Notes: generated from the sequence alone by a model not told the origin. DNA of 53,095 bases from Clostridia bacterium (GCA_900767835.1 CAAGAO010000017.1:1-53095); one strand, 5' to 3'; counted from the first letter of the stretch, positions 1-8,213 are shown. Numbers and translations are program-made.

Positions 1-119
1 AGCGAACCACTAATATTAAGTGAAGATTTTTGTAAAGAATATACACCAACAGCAATGGCTACAACTGCTAGGCATATTGTTATTATGTTGAATAAAAAGC
101 CAACTTTCCTTTTTTTCAT
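1..119 (-). CDS. Truncated N-terminus of a SipW-class signal peptide surface protein
   Basis: Only the first 39 codons are inside the window; the gene runs off the left edge. The product starts MKKRKVGFLFNIITICLAVV: a positively charged start, then one hydrophobic segment (about residues 8-28) ending in VGVYSLQKSSLNISGS. It closely resembles the first 40 residues of the complete protein at 51458-52954, so the two are probably paralogous exported proteins with a SipW/TasA-type signal sequence. An AAGGAG ribosome binding site lies just upstream (about 127-132). The promoter region is unusual (see 255-282). Mature-domain content cannot be known from this window. Confidence 0.7.
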   Translation of the reverse strand, partial: MKKRKVGFLFNIITICLAVVAIAVGVYSLQKSSLNISGS

Positions 120-154
120 AAATTGCTCCTTTTTTATTTAAAGTAAAAATTGGG

Positions 155-183
155 TTTATGCTTTTTGTTTTAATTGTTGTCAA
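155..183 (-). promoter_or_regulatory. Possible second promoter of the truncated surface-protein gene
   Basis: On the minus strand TTGACA (183-178) is followed after 17 bases by CATAAA (160-155), a four-of-six -10 match. It lies closer to the gene start at 119 than the stronger poly-G promoter at 255-282. The match is weaker, so this is a low-confidence call. Confidence 0.35.
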
Positions 184-254
184 AAATCAAATTACAATAA
201 TTTTAAACTATAAAGCAAAAGGCATAAAAATATATATTTTTACTCTTTAAAACA

Positions 255-282
255 ATTATATCTCCCCCCCCCGCGTTGTCAA
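255..282 (-). promoter_or_regulatory. Consensus promoter with a 9-base homopolymer in its spacer
   Basis: Read on the minus strand, a perfect TTGACA (282-277) and a perfect TATAAT (260-255) are separated by 16 bases. Nine of these are an uninterrupted G run (C264-C272 on the plus strand). It points at the truncated surface-protein gene starting at 119, giving a leader of about 130 bases. A homopolymer here would let replication slippage change the spacer length between 15, 16, 17 and 18, a known route to phase-variable transcription. The promoter match is seen directly; the switching is inferred. Confidence 0.6.
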
Positions 283-331
283 ACAATTTTTACAAATTGT
301 TAAAAAAAGTTTTGAAATGTCAATTTTGTAC

Positions 332-374
332 AAAAACAGCGGTCAAATTTGAATAAAATTTGACCGCTGTTTTT
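332..374. terminator. Bidirectional intrinsic terminator
   Basis: A perfect 19-bp inverted repeat (332-350 with 356-374) has the core ACAGCGGTCAAATTT and a five-base loop, and is flanked by A/T runs on both sides. On the minus strand it would end transcripts coming from the lipoprotein gene at 775, about 400 bases upstream of this site. It also insulates the surface-protein promoter to its left. Confidence 0.8.
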
Positions 375-424
375 AATAAAGTATGAACCCAAATAATAAC
401 CACTACTCTTTTTATTTTTATGAA

Positions 425-534
425 GGGAAGTCCTTCGAAGTCTAATAAGTAGAAAACCCCCTTCGTCTTACAAAAATATTGTCAAAATTTTGACAATGTT
501 TTTGTGAAAGACTGAGAGGTTTCCATGCCTCTTG
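425..534. repeat. Nested palindromes in a gene-free stretch
   Basis: Several inverted repeats are packed together: GAAGG/CCTTC (near 423-437), CGAAG/CTTCG (437-441 with 461-465), and a long hairpin. The long hairpin's core ATTGTCAAAATTTTGACAAT (478-497) is extended by CAAAAA/TTTTTG (471-476 with 499-504) and GTCTT/AAGAC (465-469 with 508-512). A further hairpin AGAGG/CCTCT (515-519 with 528-532) follows. No coding sequence is supported here. The arrangement of stacked hairpins resembles the cloverleaf elements elsewhere in this window, but the sequence is different. Confidence 0.6.
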
Positions 535-542
535 AAAAAATC

Positions 543-766
543 GTTGCCCTATTGGAACTCATTTTGCTTTCGCAAAATTTCGTTTTATCGGGCACAATTT
601 TTTCTTACCGACCAAACGCACTCTTTCGCTTTCGCTTATTCGTGGTCGGTACTCCCTTGCGAAGTATATTCTTTGAAGCAATTTGTTAATTTTATACCTT
701 CTTTTGTTGCCCTATTGGAACTCATTTTGCTTTCGCAAAATTTCGTTTTATCGGGCACAATTTTTT
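543..766. repeat. 61-bp perfect direct repeat pair with hairpin units
   Basis: Bases 543-603 and 706-766 are identical over 61 bp. Each unit begins TTGCCC and ends GGGCACAA and contains the inner hairpin ATTTTGC-tttc-GCAAAAT, so each can fold as one elongated hairpin. Between them lies another stem, ACCGACC (607-613) with GGTCGGT (644-650). An open reading frame of 78 codons spans the region but has no ribosome binding site and its peptide simply repeats itself, so it is not called. The second unit ends nine bases before the stop codon of the lipoprotein gene at 775. Confidence 0.8.
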
Positions 767-774
767 AGTTTTTA

Positions 775-1788
775 TTAATTAAAGTAATTATACACTTTAT
801 TTGCAATTTTATTATTTACAACATCTACAAAGTTTGCTTTTGTTTTTAGATAACCTGCGTTTGACATTATGGTTTGAAGTGAGTTAAAAGCGGTTTCGGT
901 CATTGCTGGGCTATCTACCCACGCATCAGATTCTATATAACTATTAATGCTTGTAACAATAGATTCTTTATCGACACCAACAAAAGATGGAGATACTGCA
1001 GTATAAATCTCATCTACACTTGCATTTATTAAAAATTTATAGCCACGATATACCGCACGCAAAAATCTTTCGCAAAGATATTCATTATCTTTTAAAAAAC
1101 TTGATTTTGTTTGAAAACAAGTATAAGGCACTTCTCCGCTTAAAAGTCCAACGCTTGCAACAATTTTGTATCCTTTATTTTTACATAGTTGACTGGCGGT
1201 TGGTTCAAAAAGTGTACAAAATTCGGCAGATGTTGTTTCAAAAACGCTGGCTGTATTGGCAAAAGCAACATTCGTATTAAGATTAACCTTATCACTTCCC
1301 GTACCTATTTCAAGCCCAGCATTTTTTATGCAGTGTTCCAAAGTCATTGCTGGCACACCGCCTTGGCGACCACCTATAATTTCTTTGCCGAGCATATCGC
1401 TAAGTTTAAAATCAGGATAATCTCTTTTAGCAACAATAAAAGAGCCATCTCTTTTTGTTAGTTGCCCAAACACAACTGGTTTATCTTTTGCGTTACCTTG
1501 AATAACATAAATCGAGGCTTCTGGTCCCATTAAACCAATATCTGCATCACCACTTAAAATAGCACTCATAGAAGCATCTGCCCCACCACCATTAGTGAGT
1601 TCAATCTCAATTTTTTCATCTGCAAAATAGCCATTATTTATAGCAACATAAAACGGTGCATAAAAAATGCTATGTGTTACTTCGTTTACTTTTACTTTTG
1701 TCACTAAATCTTTTGATTCATTACAACCAGCAAAAAGCACAGAAATAGTGGTAAGCATAAAAGCGAGCAAAATACAAAGTTTTTTCAT
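775..1788 (-). CDS. ABC transporter substrate-binding lipoprotein (NMT1/SsuA-like)
   Basis: Predicted solute-binding lipoprotein of the NMT1/THI5-like, nitrate/sulfonate/thiamine-precursor type, anchored outside the membrane and delivering a small ligand to an ABC permease. The start at 1788 (337 residues) is chosen because MKKLCILLAFMLTT is preceded by GGAGGA; a longer in-frame start at 1827 would spoil the signal peptide. A lipobox LFAGC places the lipidated cysteine near residue 22. The segment FYAPFYVAINNGYF and the following GGGADASMSAILSGDADIG fit the ligand-cleft region of this family. No permease or ATPase gene lies nearby, so it is an orphan in this window and its substrate cannot be read from sequence. 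It is transcribed divergently from the small membrane gene at 1918. Confidence 0.85.
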   Translation of the reverse strand: MKKLCILLAFMLTTISVLFAGCNESKDLVTKVKVNEVTHSIFYAPFYVAINNGYFADEKIEIELTNGGGADASMSAILSGDADIGLMGPEASIYVIQGNAKDKPVVFGQLTKRDGSFIVAKRDYPDFKLSDMLGKEIIGGRQGGVPAMTLEHCIKNAGLEIGTGSDKVNLNTNVAFANTASVFETTSAEFCTLFEPTASQLCKNKGYKIVASVGLLSGEVPYTCFQTKSSFLKDNEYLCERFLRAVYRGYKFLINASVDEIYTAVSPSFVGVDKESIVTSINSYIESDAWVDSPAMTETAFNSLQTIMSNAGYLKTKANFVDVVNNKIANKVYNYFN

Positions 1789-1846
1789 TTTTCCTCCTTT
1801 TCTCAATTTAGTGTATTCCATTTGCAAAATATTTGTTAAAAAGGTA

Positions 1847-1875
1847 TTGAAAAAAAAATAAATATATGCTAAAAT
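1847..1875 (+). promoter_or_regulatory. Promoter of the small membrane protein gene
   Basis: TTGAAA (1847-1852), a 17-base spacer and TAAAAT (1870-1875) preceded by TGC form a good -35/extended -10 promoter, about 43 bases ahead of the start codon at 1918. Confidence 0.65.
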
Positions 1876-1917
1876 TTATGGCATAGAATAAAAAGTAACC
1901 ATTTAGGGGGTATTAAT

Positions 1918-2145
1918 ATGTTAGGTTTATTATTAATGGATTTTCAAGAATATTTGCTTTCAGCACCAAGAATTGCTGGGCTATCACTAATAATTATTGG
2001 TATTGCAACCGTTTTTATTGCTAAAAAACTTGCAAGAGTTATTAAAAAACAAAGTCAAATTGACAAATCTGACCGTACTTATGTAACAATTTTAACCGTT
2101 GGTTTTGTGCTAATTTTGGCTGGAATGATTGTTTGTTGTTTTTAA
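1918..2145 (+). CDS. Small two-helix membrane protein, function unknown
   Basis: A 75-residue protein with two predicted membrane helices (about residues 17-33 and 52-74) separated by a lysine-rich loop, KKLARVIKKQSQIDKSDR. I do not recognise a family. It is judged real because it has its own promoter (1847-1875), an AGGGGG ribosome binding site seven bases before the ATG, and a terminator-like hairpin after it. It is transcribed as a single gene, divergent from the lipoprotein gene and upstream of cysS. Confidence 0.6.
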   Translation: MLGLLLMDFQEYLLSAPRIAGLSLIIIGIATVFIAKKLARVIKKQSQIDKSDRTYVTILTVGFVLILAGMIVCCF

Positions 2146-2151
2146 TTAAAT

Positions 2152-2210
2152 AAAAGTCTATAAAGAAAATATGAAATATCATGCAATTTCTAAATCTTTT
2201 AGACTTTTTT
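2152..2210 (+). terminator. Intrinsic terminator after the small membrane gene
   Basis: AAAAGTCTA (2152-2160) pairs with TAGACTTTT (2200-2208), followed by a T run; a smaller GAAAT/ATTTC hairpin sits inside the loop. Confidence 0.6.
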
Positions 2211-2231
2211 TAATGCATTTTTTAATATTTT

Positions 2232-2260
2232 TTGCATTACTTTTATATATATGATATACT
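2232..2260 (+). promoter_or_regulatory. Promoter of cysS
   Basis: TTGCAT (2232-2237), a 17-base spacer and TATACT (2255-2260) preceded by TGA form an extended -10 promoter. The transcript leader would be only about 17 bases, too short for a T-box. Confidence 0.6.
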
Positions 2261-2283
2261 AAAAAACAAAATAAGGAGCAAAT

Positions 2284-3702
2284 ATGACATTAAAAATTTA
2301 CAACACATTATCACGCAAAATTGAAGATTTTATACCAAACGAACAAGGCAAAGTAAAAATGTATACTTGTGGTCCAACCGTTTACCATTTTGCACATATA
2401 GGTAATTTGAGAACATATTTAATGGAAGATATTTTAGAAAAGACACTTACCTATTTGGGTTATGATGTTACAAGAGCAATGAACATTACTGATGTTGGAC
2501 ATTTAACTGGCGATAATGACACTGGAGAAGATAAAATGCTCAAAGGTGCCGAGCGTGAACACAAAACAGTTATGGAAATTGCAAAGTTTTATACTGATGC
2601 TTTTAAAAAAGATTGTGAAAGATTAAATATCTCTTGGCCTAAAATTGTTGTGCCTGCCACATCTTGTATAGGTGAATATATCAAAATTGTTAAAGATTTA
2701 TTAGCAAAGGATTATGCATATATTTCTGGCGGGAATGTATATTTTGATGTTAGCAAGTTAAAAGATTATTATAAACTAACAAATCACCAAGCAGATGAAA
2801 TGGTTGTTGGAGCAAGAGAAGGTGTTGAAGCCGACAATAACAAACGCAATCTTGCCGATTTTGCACTTTGGTTTACTAAGTCTAAATTTGCCGACCAAGA
2901 ATTAAAATGGGATAGTCCTTGGGGACTTGGATATCCTGGCTGGCATATTGAATGCTCTGGCATAAGTATGAAATATTTAGGCGACTATTTAGATATTCAT
3001 TGCGGTGGCGTTGATAATATTTTCCCACATCACACAAATGAAATTGCTCAAAGCGAAAGTTATTTAGGTCACAAATGGTGTAATTACTGGTTCCATGTTC
3101 AACATTTAAACACGACACAAGGGAAAATGAGTAAAAGTTCTGGCGAATTTACAACCGTAGATAAGTTAATTGAACATGGATATTCTCCACTTTGCTATCG
3201 CTTATTTTGCTTACAATCACATTATCGCAACCCGTTAGTTTTCAGTTATGACCGTTTAGACGGTGCTCAGTCTGCATACAATAAATTAATAAGCAAAATT
3301 AACAGTTTAAAGCAAAATGTAAGTGGCGAAATAGATTTAGAACAACTAGCAAAATACAAAGAAAAGTTTGGCTTGGCACTTGAAAACGATTTAAACACTT
3401 CTCTTGCACTAACCTGCCTTTACGATGTATTAAAAGACAACTCTTTAAACACAGCAACCGCTCTTGCTCTTGTAAAAGATTTTGACACAGTTTTAGGTTT
3501 AAACTTACTAACACAAAAAGAGCAATCAACCGAAATAGACCAGGATTTAAAAGCCTACATTTTAACCAAAATTGCAGAAAGACAAGAAGCCAAGAAAAAT
3601 AAAAACTATGCCCTAGCCGACCAAATAAGAAACGAACTAGCCGAAAAAGGCATAATATTAAAAGACACTCCAAACGGAACAGAATTTGAAATAAAAAAAT
3701 AA
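2284..3702 (+). CDS. cysS: Cysteinyl-tRNA synthetase
   Basis: Class I aminoacyl-tRNA synthetase that charges tRNA-Cys in the cytoplasm. At 472 residues it has the normal family length. Diagnostic features are C29 in TCGPTVY (zinc ligand), the HIGN signature (residues 38-41), the later zinc-site segments WHIECSGISM and DIHCGGVDNIFPHH, and KMSKS at residues 281-285. The C-terminal helical region is complete and ends in a lysine-rich tail. The start is fixed by AAGGAG seven bases ahead of the ATG. It stands alone with its own promoter and terminator rather than in a larger translation operon. Confidence 0.97.
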   Translation: MTLKIYNTLSRKIEDFIPNEQGKVKMYTCGPTVYHFAHIGNLRTYLMEDILEKTLTYLGYDVTRAMNITDVGHLTGDNDTGEDKMLKGAEREHKTVMEIAKFYTDAFKKDCERLNISWPKIVVPATSCIGEYIKIVKDLLAKDYAYISGGNVYFDVSKLKDYYKLTNHQADEMVVGAREGVEADNNKRNLADFALWFTKSKFADQELKWDSPWGLGYPGWHIECSGISMKYLGDYLDIHCGGVDNIFPHHTNEIAQSESYLGHKWCNYWFHVQHLNTTQGKMSKSSGEFTTVDKLIEHGYSPLCYRLFCLQSHYRNPLVFSYDRLDGAQSAYNKLISKINSLKQNVSGEIDLEQLAKYKEKFGLALENDLNTSLALTCLYDVLKDNSLNTATALALVKDFDTVLGLNLLTQKEQSTEIDQDLKAYILTKIAERQEAKKNKNYALADQIRNELAEKGIILKDTPNGTEFEIKK

Positions 3703-3720
3703 TATATACAATTTTTATAA

Positions 3721-3747
3721 AAAAATCGCAAAATTGCGATTTTTTTA
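3721..3747. terminator. Terminator between convergent cysS and YwaF-like gene
   Basis: AAAAATCGCAA (3721-3731) pairs with TTGCGATTTTT (3734-3744) and is followed by a T run. It serves cysS and, with the A run on the other side, probably also the convergent minus-strand gene whose stop codon it touches. Confidence 0.8.
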
Positions 3748-4500
3748 ATTATTTTTATTCTTCCTTTTTTCTGATAGCCATTGAATTACTGGGAAAAGGT
3801 TAAAATATATTATTGTAAAAATTGCATAAACTAATATATAAACTTGATTGCTAAGTCCAACAATTTCTTGGACATCGTTACCGGGCATAAAATACATTGG
3901 GTCGTTTTCAATTTTTAATACATATATTTCTAAGAACGAATACGCAAGTGTTAGACCATATAATACTACAACTTTCCAAAATTCTTTATATTTAAAATCG
4001 GTAAATTTTAGAGTTATAAGTGATATGCTTGTAATTAATAGCAAGCAATGTGTAACTATTGAATATAAATCATCAAAACCTAAATATGGTGACTTGAAGC
4101 CAACCCCAGGATATGCAAAGAAAATAATTGCACATAAAAGCGCTGAAATACTTGCAAAATTGTAAAAACTTTTTTTGTTTACTATGGCAGAAATAATTAA
4201 AGCCCAGCAAGATATAGCACACCATGGACGTGGTAACAACAAGTGCATTATACTTGTAAAACTATAATCAGACATTTTTGCAAAATTTATGCATCTGCGA
4301 GCAATTTCAAATAGTAGGATTAAGCCTACCAAAGCCCACAAAACTATTCTTCTTGCTCTATAATCTTTTTTTCTAAAAATAAGTGCCAAAACGACAATAA
4401 GTGCAATACAGCCAACTAATGTTAAAATATGCATTATACCCCAAGGTTGTACTTTTGTTGCCCCTGGATAATTTGTAAATAACCAATCTTTAAAACTCAT
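3745..4500 (-). CDS. YwaF-type integral membrane protein (TIGR02206-like)
   Basis: A 251-residue membrane protein with about six to seven predicted helices, matching the pattern of the YwaF/TIGR02206 family (related to eukaryotic TMEM164). Family-type features are the early WGIMHILTL segment, basic and aromatic residues at helix ends such as EIARRCINF, and a conserved-looking LLLPRPWCAISCWA region in the middle. The molecular role in bacteria is not established; TMEM164 in animals acts as a lipid acyltransferase, but whether that applies here is unknown. Its ribosome binding site is weak (AAGAAG). It is divergent from a second member of the same family at 4749. Confidence 0.75.
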   Translation of the reverse strand: MSFKDWLFTNYPGATKVQPWGIMHILTLVGCIALIVVLALIFRKKDYRARRIVLWALVGLILLFEIARRCINFAKMSDYSFTSIMHLLLPRPWCAISCWALIISAIVNKKSFYNFASISALLCAIIFFAYPGVGFKSPYLGFDDLYSIVTHCLLLITSISLITLKFTDFKYKEFWKVVVLYGLTLAYSFLEIYVLKIENDPMYFMPGNDVQEIVGLSNQVYILVYAIFTIIYFNLFPVIQWLSEKRKNKNN

Positions 4501-4748
4501 AATAATTCTTCTTTAAATTTTGTTCAACAAAATGTTTTAGATTTGCGACAATAAATATAATTGTCTTTATCACAGCAAAATTATGATAACATATATGCTA
4601 TATTTTTGCAACCTATTAAAATAGATTGATAAAAACGCATTACTTTGCTAAAATATTTGTACTTTTTATAAAAATACTAATAAATTTTTAAAATGTAACA
4701 CCTACTAATAAATGTAATTTTGCATTTTACAAAAGGAAAATTTTATTT

Positions 4749-5702
4749 ATGAATATTCAAATGTTTAATTTTTGGTACTTTTTTTGGCTGATTATAAGTG
4801 CTGGGTCAACTGTGGGGTTATATTTCCTTTTAAGGAAAAAATCGGCTAAAACGCAAAAAATTGTGCTTTTTTCTATATTAATTGCAGGTTTAGTTGCACA
4901 TTTTACTAAATTTTGGTATCCACCATATTCAACCGACCCATCAAGACTATTACGCGATTCTTGGTTTGTCAATATTTGCGGAGCAAACATAGCACTCTTC
5001 CCTTTTATGTTTATATCTAAAAGCGAAAAAGCAAAAGACTATATGTTTTATTTAGGATTACTTGGTGGACTTGGTGCAGTGTTAATTCCGCTAGAACCTA
5101 TACAAAAAGTTAACCAAGCAATCGAATGGATAGACATAATACGTTTTTATTTCCACCACACAATGCTTTATGCTGTTCCACTTCTTATGGTTATGTTTAA
5201 ACTACATAAACTCAGTTATAAACGCGTTTTATGGTGTCCGGTTTATCTTTTGGGTGTTATGCTATTTATAATGCTTAATCAAATTTTTCAAAGTGAACTA
5301 GGGTTTATTCCTATGCGTGGAGATGACATTGTCCACATTAACTACAAAAACACATCTTTTATTTGGGGTCCGCCTTCTCAGTATGGATTTTTGTTTACAG
5401 CCCTATGCCCTAAAATTTTTAAAACAATACCTTTTGGAGAGCATGCGGGCGAAGCAAAATATTGGCCATGGTTTTGGTTGATTGTTCCAGTTTTTGTATA
5501 TATTACACCACTATGTTTTGGACTTTGTATGATTTTTGACCACAAAAACTTTAAAACTGACTGTATTGCTTTCAAACAAAAAATAAAATCATATTTAAAA
5601 GCAAAGAAAAATAAAAAAATTGAAATTAATAATGATAATACAACTATTGAAGTGGTTGCTATAGACGAAAGCATAAATACCGATAATATGCAATCAAACT
5701 AA
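4749..5702 (+). CDS. Second YwaF-type membrane protein
   Basis: A 317-residue membrane protein with about seven predicted helices and a charged, lysine/asparagine-rich cytoplasmic tail (from about residue 275). It shares the overall YwaF/TIGR02206-like plan with the divergent gene at 3745-4500: a segment with helix-turn cysteine and proline in the middle (WFVNICGANIALFPF), FHHTMLY, and WGPPSQYG near the C-terminal third. AAAAGG lies about 12 bases before the ATG. It is longer than its neighbour mainly because of the tail. Function is unknown; the two may act on the same lipid or in the same envelope process, which is inference only. Confidence 0.65.
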   Translation: MNIQMFNFWYFFWLIISAGSTVGLYFLLRKKSAKTQKIVLFSILIAGLVAHFTKFWYPPYSTDPSRLLRDSWFVNICGANIALFPFMFISKSEKAKDYMFYLGLLGGLGAVLIPLEPIQKVNQAIEWIDIIRFYFHHTMLYAVPLLMVMFKLHKLSYKRVLWCPVYLLGVMLFIMLNQIFQSELGFIPMRGDDIVHINYKNTSFIWGPPSQYGFLFTALCPKIFKTIPFGEHAGEAKYWPWFWLIVPVFVYITPLCFGLCMIFDHKNFKTDCIAFKQKIKSYLKAKKNKKIEINNDNTTIEVVAIDESINTDNMQSN

Positions 5703-5738
5703 AAAAATTACTTAGTGTTATTTATTCCAACTAAAAAG

Positions 5739-5772
5739 AAGATTTACAAATTAAAAGTAAATCTTTTTTTTT
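5739..5772 (+). terminator. Terminator of the second YwaF-like gene
   Basis: AAGATTTAC (5739-5747) pairs with GTAAATCTT (5757-5765), followed by seven T. Confidence 0.75.
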
Positions 5773-5805
5773 TATACTTTTTTATTAATTTTATTAAAAT
5801 TTTGG

Positions 5806-6396
5806 CTATTTTTTATAAATTTCTGCAATTCCGTCACCGATGGGGTGAATAGTTGTTGTTAAATCTTGTCTTGTTTCAATCTCATTCATAAATTTACGGA
5901 GTTTTGTCACCATTGCCCTTTTTTTATGGCCTACATCTTCGGTGGAGCGAACAAGTCCATGAAAAAGCACATTATCAACAAGCAAGCATCCGCCATCTGT
6001 AAGCATTTGTAAAAGTACTGTATAATATTTTAAATATTGTCCTTTAGGTCCATCTAAAAATATCAAATCATATTTTTTACCTTGCTCGTTTAATTTTGTT
6101 ATATGCTCAAAACCATCACCTAATAGTTGCTCAACCCTATCACTTATATTTAACGACTTAAAAGTCGTTGTCGCTTTGTTAAAACTTTCTTCATTTATTT
6201 CTATTGTTGTAAGATATGCGTTTGGACTAGCCAAAAGCATAATACTTCCCGAATAGCCAACAGCAGTGCCAATTTCTAAAATGTTTTGAAATTGCTTATC
6301 TTTAACAAATTTAGCCAAAAACTTTGCACTATCGTCCAACAAAACTGGTATATGATTTTCTCGTGCAAATTTTTCCAATGTGTCTAATTCTTCCAT
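5806..6396 (-). CDS. SAM-dependent O-methyltransferase, TrmR/YrrM-like
   Basis: A 196-residue class I methyltransferase of the O-methyltransferase family 3 (caffeoyl-CoA OMT-like) group. The SAM-binding motif is ILEIGTAVGYSG (about residues 40-51); the acidic and metal-binding motifs are DLIFLDGPKGQY and LLVDNVLFHG. In B. subtilis the equivalent YrrM (TrmR) methylates 5-hydroxyuridine at the wobble base of tRNAs, and the short length and KRAMVTKLRKF region fit this subgroup, but the substrate is inferred. The start codon lies eight bases beyond the RNase J stop, with its AGGA site overlapping that stop, so the two are one transcription unit. Confidence 0.8.
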   Translation of the reverse strand: MEELDTLEKFARENHIPVLLDDSAKFLAKFVKDKQFQNILEIGTAVGYSGSIMLLASPNAYLTTIEINEESFNKATTTFKSLNISDRVEQLLGDGFEHITKLNEQGKKYDLIFLDGPKGQYLKYYTVLLQMLTDGGCLLVDNVLFHGLVRSTEDVGHKKRAMVTKLRKFMNEIETRQDLTTTIHPIGDGIAEIYKK

Positions 6397-6404
6397 AAAA
6401 AATC

Positions 6405-8213
6405 CTAATCAAAGAAAATTATAGTTAAAATCATAGGTCTACGAGCGGTTCGTTTAAAGATGAAGTTTTGAAGCAAGCGTCTAACATTTTGTTTTATTAA
6501 GTTAGGGTCCATATCTCTTACATCTTGTTCTTTTAAGTAATTTACTAAAAGTTCTTTTGCATCTTGCATAAATTGTTCTTGCTCGCCTTGATAAATTACA
6601 CCACGAGTAATTAAGAATGGGTCACTGCTCATTTCACCACTTAATGTACTTAAATTTAAAACTGCAACACAGATACCATCTTCTGAAAGTTGACGCCTAT
6701 CACGCAATACGCTTGAATCCATATCTCCTATACCAAGACCATCAACAAGCCTTTGTCCAGCATTAATTCTTCCACATTCTTTTATTCTGCCATTGCAAAG
6801 TTCAACTTGCATACCAAGGTCAGGAAGTATTATATTTCTTGCTTCACAGCCAAGAGCGATTGCTATTTCTTTATGAGTTTTTAGATGACGATATTCCCCA
6901 TGCACCGGCATAAAGCATTTTGGTTTAACCAAACTATGCATTAATTTTATCTCTTCTTGACAAGCGTGACCAGATGCGTGTACATCAGCAAGTTCATCAT
7001 AAATTACATCTGCACCTTTTTTAAATAATTTGTTAATTACATTGTATACAGATTTTTCATTCCCAGGAATTGGCGAAGCAGAAATAATAATACAGTCGTT
7101 ATCACCAAGAGTAATCTTTTTAAATTCGTTTGCTGCCATTCTTGTTAAAGCACTCATTGGCTCGCCTTGACTACCGGTTGTTATTATTAAAAGTTCCTTG
7201 TCTGCAAATTTGTCTATTTTATCAATGTCAATAACGTTTTCTTTATTATATTTTAGTTCGCCTAGTTTCATTGCAACTTCGGAAACATTTATCATACTTC
7301 TACCAGTGAACGATATTTTTCTGCCATACTTTTCTGCCAAATTCATAATTTGTTGAAGTCTATGAATATTTGATGCAAATGTTGCAACAAACAAACGATT
7401 TTCTTTATGCTCTGCAAATAATCTATCCAAAGTTTCGCCTACTCTGCGTTCGCTCATAGAATAACCTTTACGACAAACATTTGTTGATTCGCACATTAAA
7501 AGGTCAACACCTTTTTTACCAAGTTCGCCAAAACGTTCAAGGTCGGTAACTTGACCATTAATTGCTTCAAAGTCCACTTTAAAGTCACCAGTATGCACAA
7601 CATTGCCCGCTGGAGTTGTGATGCAAACAGCAAGTGCACCGGCAATGCTATGGTTCACGTGGATAAATTCTATAGAGAACGATCCTATTTTTAAAACATT
7701 TCTTGGTTTTACCGAAATCAATTTTGCTTTAATTTTTGGATATTCTTTTAACTTATTCTCTACAAGTCCCAAAGTTAAACGACTTCCATAAATTGGCACA
7801 TTAATTTCTGGCAACAAGAAAGGGAGTCCGCCAATATGGTCCTCGTGACCGTGGGTTAAAACAATGGCTTTAACCTTAGATTTATTTGCAACCAAATATG
7901 AAATATCTGGGACAACAATATCAACCCCCGGAAGGTCATCATCTGGGAAAGTTAAACCTGCATCCAAAATTATTATTTCATCTTTGTATTCAAAGGCGGT
8001 CATATTTTTACCAATTTCACCAACACCGCCTAAGAATGTAATTTTTAATTTTTCTTTGCCTTTTTTCTCATTGGTTATAACGCGAGCAATTTGTGGCTCT
8101 TGACCGTTTAAACTTTCGTTAGAAACATTTAATTTTTTAATATTTTTTTGTTCATTTGTATTTCTTTTTCTTTGTTCATTATTGTTTAAATTATTTGATA
8201 TTTTTTGTTCCAT
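6405..8213 (-). CDS. rnj: Ribonuclease J
   Basis: A 602-residue metallo-beta-lactamase/beta-CASP nuclease that degrades and matures RNA (5'-3' exonuclease and endonuclease) in Firmicutes. The metal site HGHEDH is at residues 121-126; further landmarks are HTGDFKVDFE, CESTNVCRKG, the beta-CASP segment ASNIHRLQQI and FMPVHGEYRHLKTH near residue 440, followed by the C-terminal domain. A basic, asparagine-rich N-terminal extension of about 50 residues precedes the catalytic domain. The start is supported by AGGAG eight bases upstream. Only one RNase J is seen here, so J1 and J2 cannot be told apart. Followed immediately by the TrmR-like methyltransferase. Confidence 0.95.
   Translation of the reverse strand: MEQKISNNLNNNEQRKRNTNEQKNIKKLNVSNESLNGQEPQIARVITNEKKGKEKLKITFLGGVGEIGKNMTAFEYKDEIIILDAGLTFPDDDLPGVDIVVPDISYLVANKSKVKAIVLTHGHEDHIGGLPFLLPEINVPIYGSRLTLGLVENKLKEYPKIKAKLISVKPRNVLKIGSFSIEFIHVNHSIAGALAVCITTPAGNVVHTGDFKVDFEAINGQVTDLERFGELGKKGVDLLMCESTNVCRKGYSMSERRVGETLDRLFAEHKENRLFVATFASNIHRLQQIMNLAEKYGRKISFTGRSMINVSEVAMKLGELKYNKENVIDIDKIDKFADKELLIITTGSQGEPMSALTRMAANEFKKITLGDNDCIIISASPIPGNEKSVYNVINKLFKKGADVIYDELADVHASGHACQEEIKLMHSLVKPKCFMPVHGEYRHLKTHKEIAIALGCEARNIILPDLGMQVELCNGRIKECGRINAGQRLVDGLGIGDMDSSVLRDRRQLSEDGICVAVLNLSTLSGEMSSDPFLITRGVIYQGEQEQFMQDAKELLVNYLKEQDVRDMDPNLIKQNVRRLLQNFIFKRTARRPMILTIIFFD

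Noticed and set aside
532..768. 78-codon open frame across the 61-bp repeats
   Set aside because: No ribosome binding site; the peptide is a translation of the direct repeat and hairpins, so the frame is incidental.
2152..2283. T-box riboswitch before cysS
   Set aside because: The promoter-to-start distance is only about 20 bases and no TGG-ACC-GCG-type T-box sequence is visible; the upstream hairpin belongs to the preceding gene as terminator.
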